Positions 33,804-42,060 of a stretch of 64,000 nucleotides of DNA are shown here, piece after piece; positions within the stretch are counted from its first letter, which is position 1, and the number at the start of each line of letters is the position of its first letter. A model generated the notes under the pieces. The model had not been told where the DNA came from, did not search any database, and saw nothing but the letters and a program-made list of their open reading frames with translations. The stretch is from NCBI GenBank assembly GCA_964624475.1, contig CAZUYC010000009.1, positions 40,943-104,942 of the forward strand, read 5' to 3'. Made by a program: the position numbers and the translations under genes. The DNA comes from CAZUYC01 sp964624475 (GTDB lineage: Bacteria > Myxococcota_A > UBA9160 > SMWR01).

Positions 33804-35237
33804 TCAATAGAGTCCGTCACAGCTGGCCGTATCGGGGTAGGAGTCGGGGAACAGGAAATGCGTGAAGCCGATGCCGCGAGCCACGCCGTCGAAGGGGCCC
33901 GTGCCCGGGTTCGGGCAGCATCCATGATCCGCCGGACCATTCACGAGGTCGGCGTACTTCACCGAAGCGATGCAGTGGTTGGGGAGATCGTTCCCGACGA
34001 GCGGGACCCTGCCGCTCGGCGTGGCGTACCGCTCTTCCAGGAATAGGCCCGTCCACGCCCGGCCGAGCGCACGATCCTGCCCCAACGCCGCATGGATCCA
34101 CGGGTCGAAGTTCCACGGCGTCTGAGCGTTGATCTGCGCCTGGAGCGCCACGCCGCTCGCCATCATCGCGGTCACGTAGCCGGGCTCGTGCGAATCGGCG
34201 ATCCAGGGCGGCGAGTAGGTGGTCGTGCTGTCCCGGCGCCGCTCTTCCGGCAGGATGAACGAGCTGAACGTCGGCCCGATCGGCGACGCCGGAGTGGTCT
34301 CGTTCGCCACCGTCTCGCCGTCCGGCAGGATCGAGACGGGCTGCGCAGCGTCGGACTGCCAGGAGAGGTCGCCGTAGTTGAGCTGGCCCTGGCTCAGGCT
34401 CCGGTCTCCGACGTGACGCTTCCAGACGTCGGCAATCTGGGCGATATGGTCGTAGCGGTTCAGGTACGCTGCGGCAGCGACCGAAGAGCCGATCGCCCAG
34501 GCCCCGACGTTGTTCGGGCGGATGAGCGACGTTTCGGCCAGCGTCCGACCGCCACTGAACTCGAATACGAAGAGCAGCGTGTTCAGCCAGTTCATGAACT
34601 CGGGGTCGCGATAGTCGAGCAGCGAGGCGGCATGGACGTAGCCGGCGGTGTTTCTCGCCGTGGCCTCCTCGTCGCCCGCGCCCAGGTTGCAGGAGAACGC
34701 CTCGCCGTTGTCTACCACGTTGTCGATCTCGGCGATGACCTCGTTGCGGAGCGTGGTGGCGTTCCGTCCGCCCGGCGTCGTTCCGCCGTGCGTATCGAGC
34801 ACGGCCCAGGCGAGGGCCTTGGCGAAGGCGATCATGTCGTCGCTCGATTGCTGGTCGCAGAAGGGCGCCGAGGTGAAGGACTTGTCCGCCCAATCGCCGA
34901 CGTGCGTCCAGGCTTGCGCGTGCGAGTCGTCGATGCCACCCGTTCTGGGCAGCGCCGCGATGGTCGCCTTGCGGGCGATCGTGCAGCCGGTCTTGGCGAA
35001 CTCCTGGCCGTAGATGAGCAGGTCCGGACCGCCCGTTACGCAGTCCCAGTCGAAGTCCCCGAAATCGGGGCCGCAGCTGCCGACCTGTTCCCAGTTCGCC
35101 CCGAGCAGCAGGCTATCGGGGGCGCCGACCACGCCGTCGCGAGTACCGTCGGCCCGCAGAACGCAGTCGTCCGGGAGGACGGCGCGTGCGGCCAGAGCAA
35201 TCAGAAGCGTCGGGATCGTCGCGAGAAATCGCAGCAT
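33804..35237 (-). CDS. Secreted alginate-lyase-like protein with dockerin-type repeats
   Basis: The 477-residue protein starts MLRFLATIPTLLIALAARA, a signal peptide. Residues about 25-85 hold two short calcium-binding-type repeats (GTRDGVVGAPDSLLLG and DFDWDCVTGGPDLLIYG), like those of dockerin or PEP-CTERM proteins. The remainder is helix-rich with GAWAIGSSVAAAAYLNRYD and WKRHVGDRS, similar to the alginate-lyase toroid. The catalytic set is not confirmed. The start at 35237 is chosen over an upstream frame extension because the signal peptide begins there. Confidence 0.55.
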   Translation of the reverse strand: MLRFLATIPTLLIALAARAVLPDDCVLRADGTRDGVVGAPDSLLLGANWEQVGSCGPDFGDFDWDCVTGGPDLLIYGQEFAKTGCTIARKATIAALPRTGGIDDSHAQAWTHVGDWADKSFTSAPFCDQQSSDDMIAFAKALAWAVLDTHGGTTPGGRNATTLRNEVIAEIDNVVDNGEAFSCNLGAGDEEATARNTAGYVHAASLLDYRDPEFMNWLNTLLFVFEFSGGRTLAETSLIRPNNVGAWAIGSSVAAAAYLNRYDHIAQIADVWKRHVGDRSLSQGQLNYGDLSWQSDAAQPVSILPDGETVANETTPASPIGPTFSSFILPEERRRDSTTTYSPPWIADSHEPGYVTAMMASGVALQAQINAQTPWNFDPWIHAALGQDRALGRAWTGLFLEERYATPSGRVPLVGNDLPNHCIASVKYADLVNGPADHGCCPNPGTGPFDGVARGIGFTHFLFPDSYPDTASCDGLY

Positions 35238-35444
35238 CAGCGTTTCCTGCAGGAGCACGTCCGGACTGACTCCGCCGTCCCCGTCGCGGAGCCGGCGTCT
35301 TCCGCGCAATCTTTGCGCCGAGCGCCACGGAGACCGACCGCTGGGGCCCTTCGTAGCCCTCCATCGTCCTCCGGCCCATCGGGCCACCGTGGCTCCGCGC
35401 ATTCTGGACTCGCGCGCTGGCCGGTGTCAACGCGGGAAGCCGGA

Positions 35445-36656
35445 CTAAGGGGTCACTTCGCTCGTGCGCGCGGTCTCGGGCTCGAGGCACGCCGCGCCCC
35501 AGCGCTCGAGCTCGCGCAGGTCGACCAGCTGGATCTTCACGGGCGGCGGCTCCGCCGTCTTGATCAGGCGCAGGTCCATCACGCCGGCGCTGTGGCCGAA
35601 GGAGTCGATCCAGTTCCCCCCGATCCAGGGGTCGCGCTCGGCGACGACGACGCGGACCGTCCCGTCGGGCTCCGGGCGGGCGGTGGACCCCGTCACGTAG
35701 CCCTGCCCGTCCTCGTAATTGTCGAGGTTCTCCTGCCAGAGGTTGCAGAGCTGGAAGATCCAGTACTCGCACTCCGGCGGCCGGAACTCGACGACGAGCG
35801 CCTGCGACGCGGGCTTGCGCCAGGCGCCGAAGGCGAAGTGGCGGTCCGGGACGCCGCCGTTGCCGAGATACGTCGCGCGCGAGAAGCGCAGCTGGTTGGG
35901 GCGCTGCGCGAGATCGTCCTGCCACCAGGCGCGGACGAGCTCCGAGTAGCCGAGCACCACCTGGCCGGCCTTCGCGAGCCCGGCGCTCATCTCCGCCGGC
36001 CGCAGCGGGCGCGGCCTCGGCGCATCGAGGCGCTCGATCTCGAGCCGCGGCGCCTGCTCGCGCGCGCGGTCGTGGTGCACGACCCGGATCAGGATGCCGA
36101 CGCTGTCCGGGCAAAGCCGCAGCCAGTTCCCGGCGTGCTCGCGCTGGCTCAGGATCACCTCGAAGCTCCCGTCGGGCTCGAAGCGGATCTGGTCGCTCGG
36201 GAGGAACGCGGTGGTGCGGAGCGTGGCCGGATCGAACTCCGCGAGGCCCTCGACGCCGCGCGGCGCCCACTCGCGCTCGCCGAGGTCGGCCGGCTGGGCG
36301 GCGCTCCACGCGGCGATCACGAAATAGGGAGCGCTGCCGCGCCGGCCGCGGATCCGGTACTCGTGGCTCCCGTCGACGAACTCGGCGAGCAGGTGGTCCT
36401 GGTCGGGGCACTGCACGTTGAGGCTCTGCCGCCAGTGAGCGTCGCGAAGCCGCGGCCGCTCCGGCTCGCAGTTCTCGACGAAGCGCTCGAGGCCGTTGCG
36501 GACGATGCGGGTCAGGAAGCGGTACCACTCCGCGCGGTCGAGCTCCGTCGGCTCGTCGCCGAAGCGGTCGATCGCGCGGCCGGCGAGGCGCAGGGTCTCG
36601 CAGAAGTCGTCCCACGCGCGTCCGGAGAGCAGGCGCTGCTTCGCGGCGTCCGTCAC
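35445..36656 (-). CDS. DUF1214-like protein paired with amidohydrolase
   Basis: The 403-residue protein has a C-terminal region with WGxACLEP-like and NWIDSFGHSAGVMDLRLIK text, resembling DUF1214 and related proteins, plus YFVIAAWSA and FRPPECEYWIFQLCNLW. The function is unknown. It starts at GTG 8 bp after the amidohydrolase stop, so the two form an operon. It might modify or bind the same substrate. Confidence 0.6.
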   Translation of the reverse strand: MTDAAKQRLLSGRAWDDFCETLRLAGRAIDRFGDEPTELDRAEWYRFLTRIVRNGLERFVENCEPERPRLRDAHWRQSLNVQCPDQDHLLAEFVDGSHEYRIRGRRGSAPYFVIAAWSAAQPADLGEREWAPRGVEGLAEFDPATLRTTAFLPSDQIRFEPDGSFEVILSQREHAGNWLRLCPDSVGILIRVVHHDRAREQAPRLEIERLDAPRPRPLRPAEMSAGLAKAGQVVLGYSELVRAWWQDDLAQRPNQLRFSRATYLGNGGVPDRHFAFGAWRKPASQALVVEFRPPECEYWIFQLCNLWQENLDNYEDGQGYVTGSTARPEPDGTVRVVVAERDPWIGGNWIDSFGHSAGVMDLRLIKTAEPPPVKIQLVDLRELERWGAACLEPETARTSEVTP

Positions 36657-36664
36657 GTCCCGGC

Positions 36665-37522
36665 CTAGAGCTTGAGCACGCGGATCGCGTTCTCGCGCAG
36701 GAAGCGGGGCCAGACGTGGTCGCGGAAGGGCACGTCGCGCATCTCGGTCATGATGCGCTCGAGCGTGAGCCCCATCGGGAAGTAGCCGGCGTAGAGGATC
36801 TTCTCGGCGCCGCGCGTGTTCGCGTAGTCGACGATCGCCTTCGGGTAGTACTTCGGAGCGAAGGCACTCGTGCAGTAGTGGAGCCCCGGCCACTTGAGCA
36901 TGAGCTTCACGGCGAGCTCCTCCCACGGCTCGCAGCCGTGCATCGTCACGATGCGGAGCTCCGGGAAGAACCAGCAGACCTCGTCCAGGCGCTCGACGTG
37001 CTGGCCGAGCATCCCGACGCGCGGCCCCGGCACGCCGGCGTTGATGAAGATCGGGATGTCGAGCTCCACGCACTTCGCGTAGAAGGGGTACATCCGCTTG
37101 TCGTCGATCGCGACCTGTGTCCCGGCCGGGAAGGTGCTCACGGCCTTGATCCCGAGCTCGGCGTGCGCCTTCGCGATTTGCCGGATCGCGTCCATTCCCT
37201 GGTTCGGGTCGAAATGGAGCGAGGGAATGAAGCGGTCGGGGCGCTCGCGCACGGCGCGCTTTGTATCCGCGCCGTGCACGCCGATCAGGGCGCGCTCGAC
37301 GTTCCACTTGTCCATCTCCTCGAGCGTCACCTCGACCGGATCGCGGTCCCGGCCCCACTCGTGCGGCACGCCCTTGAACATGTACTGGGCCGGGAAGCGG
37401 AACTCCCGCTTGCTCTCCTCGTCCTTCGCCGCCGTACGCAGGTTCGCGTAGGTCGCGCCGGGGTCGAGGATCGGGAGCGAGAGCATGAGGTCGATGATCG
37501 GGATGTCGCTCGGCATCGGCAT
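36665..37522 (-). CDS. Amidohydrolase_2-type TIM-barrel protein
   Basis: The 285-residue protein ends with CTSAFAPKYYPKAIVDYA, then NTRGAEKILYAGYFPMG and FRDHVWPRFLRENAIRVL, characteristic of the PF04909 amidohydrolase/decarboxylase group found near acyl-CoA and steroid genes. The first strand reads IPIIDLMLSLP and lacks the classic HxH metal motif, while a later TMHGCEPWE keeps one His. Activity is likely a decarboxylation or hydrolysis with an altered metal site. It is co-transcribed with the DUF1214-like gene. Confidence 0.75.
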   Translation of the reverse strand: MPMPSDIPIIDLMLSLPILDPGATYANLRTAAKDEESKREFRFPAQYMFKGVPHEWGRDRDPVEVTLEEMDKWNVERALIGVHGADTKRAVRERPDRFIPSLHFDPNQGMDAIRQIAKAHAELGIKAVSTFPAGTQVAIDDKRMYPFYAKCVELDIPIFINAGVPGPRVGMLGQHVERLDEVCWFFPELRIVTMHGCEPWEELAVKLMLKWPGLHYCTSAFAPKYYPKAIVDYANTRGAEKILYAGYFPMGLTLERIMTEMRDVPFRDHVWPRFLRENAIRVLKL

Positions 37523-37550
37523 GGCCCGGCAAGGTACCCGGCGCCGCGAA

Positions 37551-40151
37551 CTAGCGCTCGACCTCGATCTCGAGCTCGCGCGAGGTCGGCGGGGGGCGCT
37601 CGCGGCGCCGCTTGATCTCCGCGAGCAGCGCGAGCTCGAGCCCCCGGGTCTCGAGCTCGCGGCGCAGCTCGTCCGCCGCGAGACGGTCCTCCGGGGTCGG
37701 CTCGGCCGGGCGCTCGAAGTGGACCGTGCGCATCGCGGCGAGGGTGCGGCCTCCCTCGACGGAGGCGGTGATCGCGATCCGGTTCTCGCCCTTGACCAGG
37801 GGGACGTATCCGTCGAAGGATCCGTCGGGAAGGACCCGCACCGCGCGAGCCGCTTCGCCGCTGCTCTCGTTGCGGATGGAGACCGTCTCGAGCCCGGCGA
37901 GGCGCACGTCGGCCAGGTGGCTCACGACTTCCGCGGGGCGCCGGACGGCGACGAAGCGCCCGCCCGACCGCTCGGCCAGGCCCCGGTAGAAGTCGGGCTC
38001 CTCGAGCGCCTCCTCCCCGAGCGCGAAGGCGTACACGGGGACCCCGAGCCCCCCGAGCTGGTCGGCGAGCGCGAGGGCGTCGCGCTGGCCGCGACGCTCC
38101 GAGGGAACCGTCGGTTGACCGTCCGAGAGCAGCAGGATCGTGCGCTGGCGGCGCACGCCGAGCTCGCGCTGCTCGAAGAACTCCTCCATGGAGTAGGCGA
38201 GCGCGTTGGCGAGGCTCGTGCCCGTCGGATCGACGTGGACCCGGTAGCCCTCGAGCGCGAGGGCCGCGGCCGCCGGCGTGCCGAGCGGCGCGCGCACGGT
38301 CGCGTCCCCGGCGAAGGTGACGAGCCCCACCCGGGTGGTGCTCTCCGGGAGCTGCCGGATCAGCACCCGCGCGGCCTCGAGCTCGGCGCGGATCACCGTG
38401 TCTCCCGGATCGGAGCACGCGCTGTCCGGATCCAGGACGTCGAGTCGCTTCGCCGCGCCCACCACGCCGTCGCCGTCGACGTCGGTTCCCGTCGGGTAGA
38501 GCGTGCTCGGGGATTCGTCGAGGGCGATCAGCACGTCGTGGAGGAAGGCCTCCGAGAGGCCCCCTCGCCCTTCGACCAGGGTCCAGCCCGAGCCACCGCG
38601 CACGCGCTCGCCATCCCGGGGCGCGGCGACGTCGAGGCGTGACTCCAGGTGGCGGGTGCCGAGCGGAGCGGACGGGGGCAGGCCCGCCGCCTGCCGGGCC
38701 TGCTCGATCGCGGGGCGCTCGGCGGCGGAGACCGGATCGCCGTGCGAAGGAGCCGGCAGGCGCGCGAGCCGCGTGCGCGCGCGCTCGCTCGCGCCCGAGC
38801 GGAGCTCGAGCTCGGCGAGCCCGAGGGCGACCCCGCGGTCCGCCGGCAGCCGCTCGTGCGCCGTGGCGAGGGCCGCGAGCCCCTCCGCCGGATCGCCGAC
38901 GGCCGGCCCGACCAGGTAGGTGTGGCCGAGCCCGGCCTGCGCGGCCACCTGGTCCGGATCCAGCTCGAGGCTGCGCCGGAAGTGGCGTCTCGCTCGCTCC
39001 ACGAGCCGGGGCGCCTCGTCCTCGCTCGCCGTGGCGGCCCGCTCCAGCAGCGACTCGCCCACCAGCCGGTGGACCTCGGGATCCGCCCGGTCGAGCGAGA
39101 GGGCGTGCGCGAAGTGCGCGTCCGCCGCGTGGCGCTCCTCCGGCGCGAGCGCACGTCCGAGCGCGGCGTGGGCGCGCGCCTCCTCCGGGCGGGCCAGGAT
39201 CGCGAGCTCGAACCAGCGCCGCGCCTCGCCGCGCCAGCGGTCGCCGAGCGCGAGGGCCAGATCTCCCAGCAGGAAGCGCTTCTCGTGCTCCGGGAGCGGG
39301 CTGGAGCTGCGCTCCTGCGGGACCTCGAGGCGCGCCAGCGGAGTGCCCAGGTAGGGAAAGGTGTCCTCGCCCAGGTAGCGCAGGAACTCCTCCTCCAGCC
39401 CTTCGAAGTCCTGGCCGAACGCCTGCTCGCAGGCCGCGTCCGGGCTCTCGCCGCGGTTCAGGAGCTGGATGTAGCGGACCATCTGCGCCCGCCGGCTCGC
39501 GAAGCCCGCCCGATCGGCGACGTGGAAGAAGTGGGCGAGCGCCCAGGCCTGGGCGTAGAAGCGCTCGAGGGCCCGATCCGACCATTCGTAGACGTCGTCG
39601 GCGGTCATCGCACGGCGCAGGCTCAGGGGGCTCCCGTAGCGGAGCCAGGGAGCGCGGGCGGGTGGGATCCGCGCGAGCACGACGTTGCCGTCCGCGACGC
39701 TGAGCGTGCTCAAGAGCTCCGCCAGCCCCTCGTCGTACCAGACCGGATAGTGCATGGCCTCGCCGTTGCGAAGCACGAAGTGGACGTACTCGTGGAGCGC
39801 CGTCGCCTGCGCGTCTCCGCGCTCGCCGGTGTGGATGACCAGGAAGCTCCGGTGGGTTCGCGGCAGCATGAACCCCTCCACGCCGGACCTCGGGCGGAAG
39901 CGGGCGAAGGTCTCGGCGTCCAGCACGTAGACGAGGAGCGGGACCCTGGGCTCGAGGTTCATCTCGACGCCGAGCTTCGACAGGACGGCGCGGAAGAGCT
40001 CGAGCCTCGCGGCGATCTCGATCGAGCGCCGCTCGTCGGCTGCGCTGATCATCTCGAAGTGGGGCATCGCGACGCGCCGCCAGCCTCGCTGCTCGATCGG
40101 AGTCACGCAGCCGAGCGCGAGGCAGACCGCGAAGCCAGCGACGCGGCGCAC
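37551..40151 (-). CDS. Lipoprotein with zinc peptidase-like, TPR and VWA regions
   Basis: The 866-residue protein starts at a GTG with signal FAVCLALGC, a lipobox. The first domain holds ALHEYVH at 118-124 (HExxH) and a Glu at about 141 (YDEGLAEL), a gluzincin-type zinc site. TPR-like repeats follow (about 270-480). A von Willebrand A domain follows with MIDAS ALDESPS near 540 and TSLANAL. The C-terminus is coiled and Glu/Arg-rich. It is likely an outer-membrane or surface peptidase-like protein that binds partners through VWA. The combination of the three parts is unusual. Confidence 0.75.
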   Translation of the reverse strand: MRRVAGFAVCLALGCVTPIEQRGWRRVAMPHFEMISAADERRSIEIAARLELFRAVLSKLGVEMNLEPRVPLLVYVLDAETFARFRPRSGVEGFMLPRTHRSFLVIHTGERGDAQATALHEYVHFVLRNGEAMHYPVWYDEGLAELLSTLSVADGNVVLARIPPARAPWLRYGSPLSLRRAMTADDVYEWSDRALERFYAQAWALAHFFHVADRAGFASRRAQMVRYIQLLNRGESPDAACEQAFGQDFEGLEEEFLRYLGEDTFPYLGTPLARLEVPQERSSSPLPEHEKRFLLGDLALALGDRWRGEARRWFELAILARPEEARAHAALGRALAPEERHAADAHFAHALSLDRADPEVHRLVGESLLERAATASEDEAPRLVERARRHFRRSLELDPDQVAAQAGLGHTYLVGPAVGDPAEGLAALATAHERLPADRGVALGLAELELRSGASERARTRLARLPAPSHGDPVSAAERPAIEQARQAAGLPPSAPLGTRHLESRLDVAAPRDGERVRGGSGWTLVEGRGGLSEAFLHDVLIALDESPSTLYPTGTDVDGDGVVGAAKRLDVLDPDSACSDPGDTVIRAELEAARVLIRQLPESTTRVGLVTFAGDATVRAPLGTPAAAALALEGYRVHVDPTGTSLANALAYSMEEFFEQRELGVRRQRTILLLSDGQPTVPSERRGQRDALALADQLGGLGVPVYAFALGEEALEEPDFYRGLAERSGGRFVAVRRPAEVVSHLADVRLAGLETVSIRNESSGEAARAVRVLPDGSFDGYVPLVKGENRIAITASVEGGRTLAAMRTVHFERPAEPTPEDRLAADELRRELETRGLELALLAEIKRRRERPPPTSRELEIEVER

Positions 40152-40208
40152 GCGGCTACGATACCATGCGCGCGCCCGGCGGGCGCGGCCGCCGCAGAGG
40201 AACCTTGC

Positions 40209-41393
40209 ATGAGCGCGTCCCCGACGAGCCTCGACGAGGCCTCGATCCTGGCGGAGGCGCGCGCGCGCGCGGGCCTCGCGGAGTTCGGCGACGAGTCCTT
40301 CCGCGAGCCCCTGCGCCGGATGCTGCGCGCGTTCGAGACCGAGGCGGGCCTCAACGAGAACGGGCGGATCGCGCAGCGCGAGCGCACCGTGGGGCTGCTC
40401 GTGAACCGCCTGCGCGTGGAGGAGTGGCTGCGTCGGCATCCCGAGATCCCGGGCGAGAAGATCTCGGCCCCGATCGTGATCGCGGGGCTCCCGCGCACCG
40501 GGACGACGCTGCTCCACCGCGTGATCTCGCAGGACCCGGGCATCTTCGCCGCGCTCTGGTACGAGCTGCGCAACCCCGCTCCCTTCGCGGGGAGCGATTT
40601 CCGGAAGGACGACCCGCGCATTCCCGACGCGGTGGCGCAGGTGAAGGCGATCCTCGACGGCGTCCCCGAGCTCGCGAGCATCCACCCGTGGGACCCCGTC
40701 GGGGCCGACGAGGAGATCATGCTCCTCGAGTACACCTTCCTCTCGACCATGCCGCTCTCGGCGGCCCACGTGCCGGAGTTCGCGAGCTGGGTCGCGCAGC
40801 AGGACCAGCGCCCCGCCTACCGCTACCTGGAGCGGCTGCTGAAGTTCCTCCAGTGGCAGAAGGGCCAGGCCGGGCAGAAGGGCGAGCGCTGGGTGCTGAA
40901 GGCGCCCTACCACCTGAACTTCATCGACGTGCTCTTCGAGGTCTTCCCGGACGCCGTGGTGGTGCAGACGCACCGCGACCCGCTCGAGACGATCCCCTCG
41001 ATTTCGAGCATGACCTACGCGCTCTGGCGGCTGGCGGCGGACGATCCGGACCCCGTCGAGGTCGGCCGGCAGTGGGGCGGCTGGTTCTGCCGCGCGCTAG
41101 GGCGCTGTCTCGAGCTCCGGGACGCGCGCTACGGAGGCCGCTTCGTCGACGTCTGGTACCAGGACGCGCTGCGCGACCCGATCGCGGAGGTCCGGCGCAT
41201 CTACGCCTTCGTCGGGCGCGAGCTGGAGGCGCCGGCCGAGTCGCGCATGCGCGCCTGGCTCCGCGACAACGCGCGCGACAAGCGCGCGCCGCACGAGTAC
41301 TCGCTCGAGACCTTCGGCCTGACGCGCGCCCGGATCGAGCGCGACTTCGCGGCCTACCGCCGCCGCTTCATCCTGGGCCGCGAGATCAGGTGA
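40209..41393 (+). CDS. Sulfotransferase family protein
   Basis: The 394-residue protein has the PAPS-binding loop APIVIAGLPRTGTTLLHRV near 87-105, and RWVLKAPYHLNFIDVLFEVFP and THRDPLETIPS further on, as in Sulfotransfer_3-type enzymes. It would transfer sulfate from PAPS to a hydroxyl on a lipid or small molecule. A truncated relative lies at 59939. It starts 57 bp from the divergent lipoprotein gene and overlaps the VTC gene by 8 bp at its 3' end. Confidence 0.88.
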   Translation: MSASPTSLDEASILAEARARAGLAEFGDESFREPLRRMLRAFETEAGLNENGRIAQRERTVGLLVNRLRVEEWLRRHPEIPGEKISAPIVIAGLPRTGTTLLHRVISQDPGIFAALWYELRNPAPFAGSDFRKDDPRIPDAVAQVKAILDGVPELASIHPWDPVGADEEIMLLEYTFLSTMPLSAAHVPEFASWVAQQDQRPAYRYLERLLKFLQWQKGQAGQKGERWVLKAPYHLNFIDVLFEVFPDAVVVQTHRDPLETIPSISSMTYALWRLAADDPDPVEVGRQWGGWFCRALGRCLELRDARYGGRFVDVWYQDALRDPIAEVRRIYAFVGRELEAPAESRMRAWLRDNARDKRAPHEYSLETFGLTRARIERDFAAYRRRFILGREIR

Positions 41394-42060
41394 GCAGGCG
41401 GCGGTGCATGTCGTCGATGCAGATCGCGTACTTCGACGTTGCCCGCCAGTGCAGGTTCCAACGCTGGACGAGGTCGGACACGTCCGCCGAGACGGCCCGC
41501 GGCACCTTCACCTCCAGGATCACCTGGTCCTCGGCCAGCGGCGCAAAGCTGGCCTGGGTCACGAGGCTGGGCCGCGACGGATCGATGCCCCGCCAGCGCA
41601 GCCGCGAATCGAAGTTGATGCGGATGTCGCGAGCGGGGTCTCGAAACGCCACGCGGTCGTAGTGCACGCAGAGGACCGGGACGGCATAGCCCGCCCCGGG
41701 GTCCAGGTGGTCGAGCACCGGCCCGCGCCACTCGGTCACGAAGAGCCGGACCTCGGGATACGCGAACCAGTGACCCCGCTTCCAGGAGAGCTGGCTGTCC
41801 TTCTCCTTGTGCTCCAGCCGGATCCGGGCGTCGCCGATCTCCTCGGCGTAGAAGCGCAGCCGGTACTTGGTGCGCCGACTGACGCTGTCGACCTTGTCGA
41901 GGTAGCTGCCGAAGCTCGGATCGTCGAGATAGATCGAGCTGACGGTGTAGCCGTGGACGTCGTCGCCGTGCTCGTCGATCGCATAGCCGCTGGCGCGAAG
42001 CTCCTGTTCGAGCAACCAGGCTGTTGCGCGATCCAGGTGATACTTGGCTTCGAGCCTCAT
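41386..42060 (-). CDS. VTC-type polyphosphate polymerase domain protein
   Basis: The 224-residue protein is a single VTC domain: RLEAKYHLD, SSIYLDDPSFGSYLDK, RTKYRLRFYAEE, LEHKEKD, VILEVKVP and a final TSKYAICIDD. These Arg/Lys/Glu residues line the active tunnel and metal site in yeast Vtc4. It may make polyphosphate from ATP or, in this operon, another phosphate-linked product. The ATG overlaps the stop of the beta-helix gene (ATGA). It ends the four-gene operon that begins with DUF4956. Confidence 0.8.
   Translation of the reverse strand: MRLEAKYHLDRATAWLLEQELRASGYAIDEHGDDVHGYTVSSIYLDDPSFGSYLDKVDSVSRRTKYRLRFYAEEIGDARIRLEHKEKDSQLSWKRGHWFAYPEVRLFVTEWRGPVLDHLDPGAGYAVPVLCVHYDRVAFRDPARDIRINFDSRLRWRGIDPSRPSLVTQASFAPLAEDQVILEVKVPRAVSADVSDLVQRWNLHWRATSKYAICIDDMHRRLLT

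Noticed and set aside
34092..36668. An 858-residue plus-strand frame
   Set aside because: It crosses two minus-strand genes with recognisable domains and a signal peptide, and its composition is that of antisense text.
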